This document shows, piece by piece, positions 17,397-26,239 of a stretch of 42,132 nucleotides of DNA. Positions within the stretch are counted from its first letter, which is position 1; each line of letters begins with the position of its first letter. The stretch is from the NCBI GenBank assembly GCA_029262035.1, contig JAJDAE010000028.1, forward strand, positions 1 to 42,132, given 5' to 3'. This stretch comes from Candidatus Zhuqueibacterota bacterium (GTDB lineage: Bacteria > Zhuqueibacterota > Zhuqueibacteria > Oceanimicrobiales > Oceanimicrobiaceae). Both the position numbers and the translations under genes were made by a program. The notes beneath the pieces were generated by a model. The model was not told the DNA's origin. It was given only the letters and a program-made list of their open reading frames with translations, and searched no databases.

Positions 17397-20300
17397 ATGA
17401 GGATATTTCCCTCCAAGCTAAATAGAATGTTATCTATCTTAACATTTATAACAATTCTAATGGCTTATGGCTCGCTGGTTTTTGCACAAACAACGGGCAA
17501 GATAGCAGGTGTAGTAAAAGAACAAGCAAATGGCGAAGTAATGCCTGGTGTGAATGTGATCATTGTGGGCACATCATTGGGTGCCAGTACAGATTCACAA
17601 GGACGTTATTTTATAATAAATGTCCCTCCCGGCACATTTACTGTTAAGGCCAGCTTTATCGGTTATAAAGCAATCGCCACAGAAAATGTTCAGGTCAGTG
17701 TAGGTTTGACGTCACATCATAATTTCCTTCTCGAAACAAGTGTAATTGAGGGAGAGGAAGTTGTTGTTCTCGCTGAAGCGCCACTGGTCGAAAAATCTCA
17801 GACCGCCACGGCGTCTAAGTACGGAGCAACTGAGCTCAACAATACACTCCCGGTTGCGAATATCAACCAGCTTATAGAATCCACACCTAGTGTTTATCGT
17901 GGATTTATTCGCGGCGGTAGCAAAGCTGAAACCAAGACTCTGGTCGACGGCGTTGATGTAACAGATGCCTATTTTTCCCGGGGTCAAGGCGCTTACGGTC
18001 GTGAGGCTGGACATTTCCATTTTAACATGACTCCTACCGATGAACGTGACAACGGCGGACTGACGGTCTCGGCCAGTGCCTTGCAGGAACTCCAGGTTTT
18101 CTCTGGTACTTTTGGTGCAGAATTTCCTGCCGCCACTGCAGGTATTGTCAATGTTGTCACTAAAGAAGGTGGACGGAAATTTACATTCAATGTATTTAAC
18201 AGAACCCAGGTAACATCCGGTAAAGAGCATCAGGGATCTAATATTTATCACGATGCAGATGCCTATTTAGCAGAAGGGCAAAAATTCACCGATGAAGACA
18301 GCCCTCGGGGTGCCCTTTACACATGGACACCGCAAAAAGCTAAGGATGAGTACAATTATGATCCGAGTAGTGGTGAAAGTCTGAGTCGTTCACATGAAAC
18401 TAACTTCACTGTTTCCGGTCCTCTTGGTAAAAAGGGTGGATTTTTCGTGGATGCTGGTTTAAACCAGACCGACGGAGCATTTCCTTTTGACCGTACTAAG
18501 AGAATTAATGGCAGCTTCAAGGCACATTATAATCTGGCTTCTAACCAGAAACTAACCGGAATGTTTCAATTCAACGATGGCGGCGAATTTTTCGATTTCG
18601 TTAATTGGAAATATAACCCCAGATATAAGTTCTTCATGGAGGGCGCTCCCCGATATAAGGATCTCTCCACAGTAGGGTATCTCAAGTATACCCATACCCT
18701 TAATGCCAAAACATTTTATGAAGTCAGGGCTTCACGTACGACCAATATTTCAAAGATTGGTTATCCTGATGACGATGGTGATGGCACACCTGGGTTGGAT
18801 GATACGGGTGACTTTATCAAATTCGATACAATTGATGAATACATCAAATATGTAGGCGGTAATGGTGAGGTTGGCTCGGAAAATGGTTTTGTTTTTGGGT
18901 CTACAGACCAACCGGTATTTTTTAGTTCCACGCTTAATCCAGCGGGTTGGCAAAAACTAAATCAAGCCGAATTTCCAGTTGGTGGGATTGGTGTAAACGG
19001 CCAGTACCTGACCTCTTATCCAATTGCAATGTATCAGGAATTTGGCAGAGATAAAGTCAACCTCAAGGTGGATTTAACCAGTCAGGTGACGTATAATCAT
19101 CAAATCAAAGCCGGAGCCAGTTACACCAGACACAGTGTAGAGGTTAATACATTTGTACCTGAGTTGTATGGTAGAGGTGAAGAGTTCCCGACCTCTAAAG
19201 CTCATGTTCAATTCCTCGATTTTCAGCCACAAGAATTCGCTGCGTATATCCAGGACCAAATCGAATTTGAAGGCTTGATAGTCAATATTGGCGCTCGTGT
19301 CGATGGTTTTGATAATGATACCGAGTTGTTCAGCAATGAATGGGATCCTGTGGATCAGGTCAACAACGAAGATGGTGATTTTCTGCGCTATGATGTCAAG
19401 CGTGGCGATGCGGTTGGTTATGAATGGTTCTTCAGTCCGAGAATTGGTGTATCCCATCCGGTAACAAATGACCTGGCCATGCATTATTCATTTGGTCGTT
19501 ATTTTCAATATCCAAATTATGCAACCCTCTATGAAGATTATAATTTCACCAATTATGCAGCTTCGCCCTCACCTCCATCTGTTCGTCCCGATCAAGATCC
19601 GATTCGGTCAATCAACTACGAGATTGGCGCTCAGTGGTCATTTACGGATGATTACCTGATCACCGGTACCGGATACTATCGTGATGTTGAAAAGACAGGT
19701 TCCCGAGCCTATACCTTGACAACTTCCGAAAATCTTCCAATCCGATTCAATACGACATGGGGATATTCGGATGCGCGTGGTATTGAGCTTGAACTAAGCA
19801 AAAGACCCGGCAAATGGTGGGGCGGACGTCTTTCTTATGCGTTTAGCTACATCAAGCAAGCCGGTGGTGTAGGAAGTTTTCAAGAGGCTTTCAGTGCAGG
19901 ACAGGACAGCACCGAGTTCGCGCGTCTTCCTTGGGAAGAACTTGAACGCCGACCTTCACGTGAACGTAATATTATTGTAACCCAGGGTGGCTCAAATCAA
20001 CTGTCAGGTGGCTTTGATCGTCCACATCGTTTGAATGGTACTTTGCAGCTATTCTTTCCGGCAAAGGTAAATGCCACGTTTATTGGTGAATGGACAAGTG
20101 GGTTCTATTACCAGCAGTTCCACGATGACCCTGATAATCCTGATGCATTTTTTGATCGCAATCTTAATCTGGGGATCGGTCCGAGTACTTACTTTGTGAA
20201 TGCTCGCCTTTCAAAACTCTTCAATTTCTCATCCCTGGGTTTGGAGCTGTTTTTTGAAGCTCGCAACCTGTTCAACCGCACGAACATCCGTAGTATTTCA

Positions 20301-20507
20301 AATGAACCCGCACGAGAGACTTTTGATCGGGAAATTTGGGAACTCGGCAGACCAGACAACGACCCGGATGCAGCGGCAGGAGCAAGGCTGAGTGATTCAG
20401 AAGAAGATCCAGAAGGTAGTTTACAGATGCCAACAGACTCGTTTGGCAGACCCTATTATCTTAACGCAAGAGAATTTTATCTTGGGGTCAACATAAACTT
20501 GAAGTAA
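17397..20507 (+). CDS. SusC-like TonB-dependent outer-membrane receptor
   Basis: This would be a 22-strand outer-membrane barrel taking up large substrates with energy from TonB. A signal peptide ends at about residue 31 (GSLVFAQ). A carboxypeptidase-regulatory-like domain follows at 33-115 (GKIAGVVKEQANGEVMPGVNVII, then GRYFIINVPPGTFTVKASFIGY). The plug domain spans about 130-260 (SVYRGFIRGGSKAETKTLVDGVD) and the barrel runs to the C-terminal strand FYLGVNINLK. 1036 residues is typical. GGAGG lies 8 bases before ATG. It heads a plus-strand group with a secreted 863-residue protein and a PorV/PorQ protein, and is divergent from the sugar block. No SusD lipoprotein follows. The substrate is probably the glycan handled by the neighbouring enzymes; a role in protein export with PorV is the alternative. 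Confidence 0.88.
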   Translation: MRIFPSKLNRMLSILTFITILMAYGSLVFAQTTGKIAGVVKEQANGEVMPGVNVIIVGTSLGASTDSQGRYFIINVPPGTFTVKASFIGYKAIATENVQVSVGLTSHHNFLLETSVIEGEEVVVLAEAPLVEKSQTATASKYGATELNNTLPVANINQLIESTPSVYRGFIRGGSKAETKTLVDGVDVTDAYFSRGQGAYGREAGHFHFNMTPTDERDNGGLTVSASALQELQVFSGTFGAEFPAATAGIVNVVTKEGGRKFTFNVFNRTQVTSGKEHQGSNIYHDADAYLAEGQKFTDEDSPRGALYTWTPQKAKDEYNYDPSSGESLSRSHETNFTVSGPLGKKGGFFVDAGLNQTDGAFPFDRTKRINGSFKAHYNLASNQKLTGMFQFNDGGEFFDFVNWKYNPRYKFFMEGAPRYKDLSTVGYLKYTHTLNAKTFYEVRASRTTNISKIGYPDDDGDGTPGLDDTGDFIKFDTIDEYIKYVGGNGEVGSENGFVFGSTDQPVFFSSTLNPAGWQKLNQAEFPVGGIGVNGQYLTSYPIAMYQEFGRDKVNLKVDLTSQVTYNHQIKAGASYTRHSVEVNTFVPELYGRGEEFPTSKAHVQFLDFQPQEFAAYIQDQIEFEGLIVNIGARVDGFDNDTELFSNEWDPVDQVNNEDGDFLRYDVKRGDAVGYEWFFSPRIGVSHPVTNDLAMHYSFGRYFQYPNYATLYEDYNFTNYAASPSPPSVRPDQDPIRSINYEIGAQWSFTDDYLITGTGYYRDVEKTGSRAYTLTTSENLPIRFNTTWGYSDARGIELELSKRPGKWWGGRLSYAFSYIKQAGGVGSFQEAFSAGQDSTEFARLPWEELERRPSRERNIIVTQGGSNQLSGGFDRPHRLNGTLQLFFPAKVNATFIGEWTSGFYYQQFHDDPDNPDAFFDRNLNLGIGPSTYFVNARLSKLFNFSSLGLELFFEARNLFNRTNIRSISNEPARETFDREIWELGRPDNDPDAAAGARLSDSEEDPEGSLQMPTDSFGRPYYLNAREFYLGVNINLK

Positions 20508-20555
20508 ATCCTTTGGGTTTACTTGATTCAAACTAGGATAATATGAGGAGCTAAC

Positions 20556-23147
20556 ATGAAAATCAAAGAAAGAATCCTGATGCTCGGCTTGGTTATTGCC
20601 GTCGGGCTGACGATCGTATTTACAACAAGCGCTAATGACCCACGTGGCAATGGTGTCATCGTGGCTGGTAACTTCTGGGCATCCTACAGGCCACCACATA
20701 CTCCCGGCGCTTGGCCGGGCAGAAACTCCTACGTTGATGATTTTCAAGCGCGTGGGGATAAGGAATCAGCAAACGGAAACTGGCTTTTCTTTCAATCTCG
20801 CTATGTGAGTAGCGGGCGGTTTGGCAACACTGTTGCAGCCTGGCCGCTTGGAAAAAATATTGCCGGAGGTTGGGGCGAACCACTAGCAGCTTCGGTCTAT
20901 GATCCAAGTCTGCAATTTGCAGATGCCAATCTTAAAAATTTTGCGCAAGTCCCGCTGGAACCAAAAGACTTGCAGTATTCCTATTTGAGATATGGAAGCA
21001 AAGTTCCCGGCGCTGGAGATCCGGCACGGGATTATGTGCGGCCCGGCGGCAAAAGTGAAGGCGGCGCGTTTTTCAAAGATGGGCGTAAAGGTGTGGTTTA
21101 CTACGAGGCTGGTTGGCCTACTAATGTGGGCATAGATGTCAGAATGCGTGCGATTTCCATGACCACGCCATGGGGCAACCTGGACGACCAGCAAATCGTT
21201 GAGGTTGAGTTTCACAACACCGGTGAAGCGGATATTGATGGCGACGGCGTTGTTGATCTTTCCAACCATCGTATCGAATCGTTGGCCATGCAGTATCACG
21301 GTGAACCGTGGTATATGTCGATGACCCCTGCCGGTACCCGTTGGTACAATACCGGTGGTTACCGTCCGGGCTTCCATGATGCCACACCGGATGAAAATGG
21401 CGCTCCCTGGTCCATCAGTGGTTATGGCTTTGGCGCAGTTAACCGGGATTTCGAGAATGACCCCGGTCTCTCTGCCAACCAGGGCACCAATACCGGCTGG
21501 TATCATGATATAATATACGGCTGGACCTATCTTGGCGCCAAGAAAATCGAGAATGGGGCGGTAGTTGGCGAAAAAATGCTTGCATTTAAAAACTCTGCCG
21601 GGGAAGAAGTGGTACCTCCGGTCGGGGAAGGTGAGAGAAGAGGCTGGTTTATGGCTAATACCACCACGGAAAGTTGGCAAGGTGGTGTTGGCACATCTGC
21701 TCGTGGTCACCATCTCACCGCCACTGCCCAGTTTTTTGTTGCCGGCAGTAAGAACCGGTCCAGTACGGATGTTGACTTTAACCCGAATCCTGCATTGTTT
21801 GCCTCTGGCAACGAAGATGATCTGAGTTCTTTTGTTGTCAAGGATGATCCGAATACCTGGGAATATCCTGATGGCGCTTTTGAGTTGGTGCCGCCGGTAA
21901 CCAGTCACCAGGGCATCACTTTGCCGGGACCCAATCCAATTCCGACATTTGGTGGCTCTCAAAATCGTCCGTTTCAGGCCGATCTGCTGCATGAGGGTTT
22001 CGTCTCTGAGGCTGCATTTAACGAAAACCCAACAGGTGGTTTCGGTCCATTTGCTCTTGAAGTTGATGAGACGATTCGGATTTATTTCGTTCGTGCCATG
22101 GGCCATCGTCTAACCGGATTACGCGCCGCTATCAAAGGTGCCCGGGCAATGTATGACGGTATTCAGCCTGATGGTTCTTTCCTGGATCCAGGGGCTCCCG
22201 CTGTTCCGGATATCAAGGTAACCGGATCAACCAATGTAAAACCGTTGATCATGTTTAACTCGGTTGCGGATGCCGATGGCTACAAAGTCTACCGGTCCAA
22301 GGCCTGGCCACCATACGATCCTACTGTAGACGGCATAATCTATGAAAGCGTCTACTGGAAAACCAACACGCCCGGAGAGGAAAACCGTCCTACCCCGGAT
22401 CCTCTTAATCCGATGTTGACAGATTTTACCCGCGTAAGGGAAAGGCCAGGCGAGTATTGGGGGCCGTATTCACTTCTTGGCATTATTTCAAATGCCGAAC
22501 TGGATAATTTCCAAAATCCTCGCGGGGTGGACGCCTCAGAATTCCCTTATGCTTTGGAAGATGATCAGGATGCCTTCACGCTGCCGGGACAAACATTTTT
22601 TTATTACGTGGCGGCCTACAAAAACACTACCCCTCCTGCTCCATATGATCAGTTGGAGGGCGGCTCAGTTAGCTGGATAGAGAGTGGCAAAGTCAACGTC
22701 AACGGGCGCTCTGGCCTTTGGGAAAATACCTGGCCAAACACACCGCGGGATCCATTTTATCCCGATGCGACCGATGTTGAAGCGTTGAAAGATATAGGTG
22801 CAGATTATGTACTCGTATCACCACCCGCCACTCCGGCTGATTTGGAACTTAGTCGAGCTAATATCGTTGTGCGGCCAAATCCTTACAAGCGGTTGGCGTT
22901 TCATGATGTTGGTTCAGAACATAAGATCCTTTTTGCCAATCTACCTACCCGTGCAACTATCACAATATTGGATCTGTCCGGACAAATCATCGATCGTATC
23001 GATTATGAGTCTCCGACTGAGGCTAATGGCACCTTTTTCTGGAAAATGTTCTCGAAAAATGGTGTTGAGGTAGCAAGCGGTGTATACATTTGGGTAGTTG
23101 AGCATGACCGTGGCGTTGAAAAAGGCCTTTTATCAATCTTAAGATAA
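20556..23147 (+). CDS. Large secreted protein with C-terminal T9SS/FlgD-like sorting domain
   Basis: I do not recognise the main domain. An N-terminal signal peptide ends near residue 26 (TTSAND). The body of about 750 residues is rich in Gly, Pro and aromatic residues. It includes a calcium-type loop DIDGDGVVD near 223-231 and a fibronectin-like stretch near 560-600 (VKPLIMFNSVADADGYKVYRS). The last 90 residues (NIVVRPNPYKR, LDLSGQIIDRI, NGVEVASGVYIWVVE, ending KGLLSILR) have the form of a T9SS type A / FlgD Ig-like tail. GAGGAG precedes the ATG, 48 bases after the receptor stop. Being paired with the receptor, it may be the surface-exposed partner that in Bacteroidota would be SusD. That is inference. 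Confidence 0.7.
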   Translation: MKIKERILMLGLVIAVGLTIVFTTSANDPRGNGVIVAGNFWASYRPPHTPGAWPGRNSYVDDFQARGDKESANGNWLFFQSRYVSSGRFGNTVAAWPLGKNIAGGWGEPLAASVYDPSLQFADANLKNFAQVPLEPKDLQYSYLRYGSKVPGAGDPARDYVRPGGKSEGGAFFKDGRKGVVYYEAGWPTNVGIDVRMRAISMTTPWGNLDDQQIVEVEFHNTGEADIDGDGVVDLSNHRIESLAMQYHGEPWYMSMTPAGTRWYNTGGYRPGFHDATPDENGAPWSISGYGFGAVNRDFENDPGLSANQGTNTGWYHDIIYGWTYLGAKKIENGAVVGEKMLAFKNSAGEEVVPPVGEGERRGWFMANTTTESWQGGVGTSARGHHLTATAQFFVAGSKNRSSTDVDFNPNPALFASGNEDDLSSFVVKDDPNTWEYPDGAFELVPPVTSHQGITLPGPNPIPTFGGSQNRPFQADLLHEGFVSEAAFNENPTGGFGPFALEVDETIRIYFVRAMGHRLTGLRAAIKGARAMYDGIQPDGSFLDPGAPAVPDIKVTGSTNVKPLIMFNSVADADGYKVYRSKAWPPYDPTVDGIIYESVYWKTNTPGEENRPTPDPLNPMLTDFTRVRERPGEYWGPYSLLGIISNAELDNFQNPRGVDASEFPYALEDDQDAFTLPGQTFFYYVAAYKNTTPPAPYDQLEGGSVSWIESGKVNVNGRSGLWENTWPNTPRDPFYPDATDVEALKDIGADYVLVSPPATPADLELSRANIVVRPNPYKRLAFHDVGSEHKILFANLPTRATITILDLSGQIIDRIDYESPTEANGTFFWKMFSKNGVEVASGVYIWVVEHDRGVEKGLLSILR

Positions 23148-23199
23148 TTTGCCATTTAATACTTAAATTTCAGTATTTTGCAATTGTGAGGAGAAACCT

Positions 23200-24189
23200 A
23201 TGCAAAACAAAAAATACTTAACAGCATTTATCATCGTCGTGGTTATGCTAACGACGACGATGGGCTTTGCTCAAAAACCTGGGCTCACCGGAGCTTCATT
23301 TTTGAAGATTGCGGTTGGTGCTCGTCATACCGCCCTGGGTTCCGCCGTGACAACGGTTGCCGGCGATCCAACAATGATGTTTTGGAACCCGGCGGGCATC
23401 TATTCTGAAAAAACCAATATTTCTTTTAGCCATAATGATTGGTTAGTAGCCATGACTCATGACGCACTCGCTGCCACTTTCTATCTTGATGGCATCGGCA
23501 CCATTGGCGCCGGTATTATCTATCTTGGCAAGAGTGACATTACTGCGAACCGAGACATCGCTCCGACCCCTGGCACTGCATCTCAACAAGCAGATCAGGC
23601 AACTGGAGCTACTTATGACTTCTATGATTTGGCTGTAAACCTTTCCATATCCCGGAAATTTACAGACAAGTTAACGCTTGGCGCCAGCATCAAATTGATC
23701 CGTGAAAAGATCGACGATCTTGATGCCAGTGCGATCGCGGGTGATTTCGGGGTTATTTACAATTCAGGTTGGAGAAATCTGACATTCGGCGCTCGCTTGA
23801 CCAACCTTGGCGGCGACCTTGAATACTTTCAATTTGGTGCGCCGATTCCCCTGACCTTTTCAATTGGTGCTTCCTTTGGTATAGCAAATGAAAAGGACAA
23901 TAGACTTACCGCATATATCGATGCAACCAAGCCGCAAGACAATGAGCAGTCCTATTTCGGTGGCTTGGAATGGGAAATATTAGAGAAACTTACTTTACGT
24001 GGAGGCTATAAATTTGGTCTTTCCGGAACAGAAGATTCCTTTAATATCGAGAATACCGATGAAGGCGCTTCATTCGGTGGCGGACTTGTGATCCCCTGGA
24101 GCAGTGCAGATATGAGTATAGACTATGCCTTTACAGACTTTGGTCTACTCGACGATACGCATAGATTCTCTTTCACAGTATCATTCTGA
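23200..24189 (+). CDS. PorV/PorQ family outer-membrane protein
   Basis: A FadL-like beta-barrel. The signal peptide ends at about residue 24 (TTMGFAQ). The mature start shows the family signature GASFLKIAVGARHTALGSAVTTVAGDPTMMFWNPAGI. Later come repeated beta-strand motifs (LGASIKLIREKI, TFGARLTNLGGDLEY, LTLRGGYKFGLSG), ending in HRFSFTVSF. In T9SS bacteria PorV shuttles sorted cargo, and in FCB genomes such proteins are often encoded just after a TonB receptor and a cargo with a sorting tail, as here. 329 residues is the common size. The ribosome site is GAGGAG. Other T9SS core genes (porT, sov) are not in the window. Confidence 0.85.
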   Translation: MQNKKYLTAFIIVVVMLTTTMGFAQKPGLTGASFLKIAVGARHTALGSAVTTVAGDPTMMFWNPAGIYSEKTNISFSHNDWLVAMTHDALAATFYLDGIGTIGAGIIYLGKSDITANRDIAPTPGTASQQADQATGATYDFYDLAVNLSISRKFTDKLTLGASIKLIREKIDDLDASAIAGDFGVIYNSGWRNLTFGARLTNLGGDLEYFQFGAPIPLTFSIGASFGIANEKDNRLTAYIDATKPQDNEQSYFGGLEWEILEKLTLRGGYKFGLSGTEDSFNIENTDEGASFGGGLVIPWSSADMSIDYAFTDFGLLDDTHRFSFTVSF

Positions 24190-24210
24190 AAAGAATCCAT
24201 GTTATAAGCT

Positions 24211-24246
24211 AATTCTGGCGGACAACCATTGTTGTCCGCCAGAATT
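24211..24246. terminator. Perfect 16-bp hairpin after the PorV/PorQ gene
   Basis: AATTCTGGCGGACAAC (24211-24226) and its exact complement (24231-24246) enclose a CATT loop. It begins 21 bases after the PorV/PorQ stop. It probably ends or processes the receptor transcript. No U-run follows on either strand, so it is not a canonical intrinsic terminator; a role as an mRNA 3' stabiliser is equally possible. Confidence 0.55.
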
Positions 24247-24288
24247 AAGTAAATGTTCGTACTTCTGGGTTAGGCCAGGTTGATTTAA

Positions 24289-26181
24289 ATGAAACTCCTT
24301 TTCAGAAACAAGGCATACCATCACATAGCTAATATATTAACAACTCTCTTTCTATTTTTCTCATTCCCGTTACTCTTTTCTAATTCAATTTCTGCGCAAA
24401 CCTTTAAATTACAACCCAATCAGACAGGTCTTTCAAATGCCTACTATGGAAATGGCGTTGCTGCAGCCGATTACAATAACGACGGCCACATTGATATTTA
24501 CTTCGTGTCCAGCGATCCCAGACACCCATCCCACCCTGGCTCAGCTAATTCACTTTTCAAAAATAATGGAGACGGCACCTTTACAAATGCTGCCAAAGAG
24601 GCCGGCATAGAGGGCATTATCGATACCACAGCCAGTCCTCAAAATCAATTGGTTGAAAATTTCGGTGCATCGTGGGGAGATTTTGACAATGACGGCGATG
24701 TTGATTTGTATTTGAGCAACAAAGGAGTTGATGAACTGTATGAGAATTTAGGAGATGGAACTTTCAGAAATATCACACAAAGTGCCGGCCTTGATTTATT
24801 GATTAGGGACAGTGTCAACGCTGTTTGGTTTGATTTGGATAAAGATGGCAATCTCGATCTTTATGTTTGCGGCTACGGGAAACACGGCTTACATGCTAGC
24901 AGCGACAATATAATGTACCGCAACAACGGCGATGGCACATTCACTGATGTTACCGCCGTCACACGGCTGGGCGAACCCGGCTTTACCTACACGGCATTAA
25001 TATTAGATGCCAATATGGACGACTGGCCGGATATTTATTGTGTGAACGATTTTGGCCGCAACGTCTTTTATTTAAACAACAGCGATGGCACCTTTCATGA
25101 GGCTACAAAAGAATACGGATTGGAAAATGATGGCCATGGCATGGGCGCCGCCATTGGGGATTACAATAATGATGGCCTTTTCGATATTTACTATACCAAT
25201 ATTGGCGATGATATTAACCTGGAGTGGAGTCCACTGGTCCGTCACACAGCATCCGGTATTTATGAGGACGTTAGCCGGAAGTCCGGAACTGCAATTACAC
25301 ACTGGGCCTGGGGTTGTGAATTCCTTGATTTCGATTTAGATGGAGACCTCGATCTTTATGTCGCTAATGGATTTTTTGGAGAAAACTATGGCAACCTTCT
25401 TTATCGAAACAATGACGATGGTACATTTGAGGATATCAGCGCGCTGAGCGGCGCCAACCATCAACCGGAAGCCCGGGGGTTATGTGTAGCCGATTTTAAC
25501 AACGATGGCCGGCTTGACATGGTGGTAGCAAACTTGAGGACCACTGCAAATTTGTATATAAACACAACACGTAATGGGAATTATTTAAAATTAAACCTAG
25601 TTGGAACTCAAAGCAATCGCGATGGCCGGGGAGCCGTAGTTAGCATTACTGCAAGTGACAGGACTCTTCATAGAACTAACGACGGTATTGAGTTACATGG
25701 ACAGTCGAAGGTACCTGTCCATTTTGGTTTGGGTAATGAAACGATTGTAGATATTAAGGTGAAGTGGCCATCCGGCATTGAACAAGAATTTTTCACTGTG
25801 TCCGCAGCAAATCAGTCACTCACGATTACCGAAGGCATGGGTATGGAAAAGACCATCATCTCAGCTGTTGTGAAAAATGATGGCCCTGTACCAGACGAAT
25901 TTTCTTTGCTAGATAACTATCCAAACCCTATACTCAATAGCACCAAACTTCGTTTTCAGTGCGCTTTTTCAGCGCGTATTAAGATTGAAATTTACAATTT
26001 AAATAATCATCTTATTGCCACTCCGGTTGAGGGATATTTTAGAGCGGGTGAACATGGCATAGCCTGGGATGGCGCCGACAAAAATGGGACCCCCCTCTCT
26101 TCCGGAATCTATATTCTAAAATTCTCGAGCGGAAACTTTGTAGCACAAAAAAAATTAATTAAATTGGACAACTTTCATTAA
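24289..26181 (+). CDS. Secreted CRTAC1-type beta-propeller with ASPIC/UnbV domain and sorting tail (copy 1)
   Basis: The signal peptide ends near residue 36 (NSISAQ). Seven FG-GAP/VCBS blades each carry a calcium loop of the form DxNxDGxxDIY (first DYNNDGHIDIY, last DFNNDGRLDMV), which suggests a seven-bladed propeller over residues 45-430. An ASPIC/UnbV domain follows at about 440-520 (NRDGRGAVVSITA, HFGLGNE, VKWPSGIEQEF). A T9SS/FlgD-type tail closes the protein (LLDNYPNPILN, GIAWDGADKNGTPLSSGIYILKF). It probably sits on the cell surface. The ligand is unknown; related proteins are seen as adhesive or enzyme-associated. The next gene is a close paralogue. The ribosome site is weak, and the gene follows the hairpin that seems to close the receptor transcript. 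Confidence 0.85.
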   Translation: MKLLFRNKAYHHIANILTTLFLFFSFPLLFSNSISAQTFKLQPNQTGLSNAYYGNGVAAADYNNDGHIDIYFVSSDPRHPSHPGSANSLFKNNGDGTFTNAAKEAGIEGIIDTTASPQNQLVENFGASWGDFDNDGDVDLYLSNKGVDELYENLGDGTFRNITQSAGLDLLIRDSVNAVWFDLDKDGNLDLYVCGYGKHGLHASSDNIMYRNNGDGTFTDVTAVTRLGEPGFTYTALILDANMDDWPDIYCVNDFGRNVFYLNNSDGTFHEATKEYGLENDGHGMGAAIGDYNNDGLFDIYYTNIGDDINLEWSPLVRHTASGIYEDVSRKSGTAITHWAWGCEFLDFDLDGDLDLYVANGFFGENYGNLLYRNNDDGTFEDISALSGANHQPEARGLCVADFNNDGRLDMVVANLRTTANLYINTTRNGNYLKLNLVGTQSNRDGRGAVVSITASDRTLHRTNDGIELHGQSKVPVHFGLGNETIVDIKVKWPSGIEQEFFTVSAANQSLTITEGMGMEKTIISAVVKNDGPVPDEFSLLDNYPNPILNSTKLRFQCAFSARIKIEIYNLNNHLIATPVEGYFRAGEHGIAWDGADKNGTPLSSGIYILKFSSGNFVAQKKLIKLDNFH

Positions 26182-26239
26182 GGCAATGCAGAAAAGCTTA
26201 GCCCTTGTAACGGTGACCTCGGTCTACGGATAAAGAGAT

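Noticed and set aside
20883-22106. 407-residue minus-strand ORF inside the 863-residue secreted protein gene
   Set aside because: It has no recognisable motif, no ribosome site and a basic, low-complexity composition. The opposite frame has a signal peptide, a sorting tail and good spacing, so this is a shadow.
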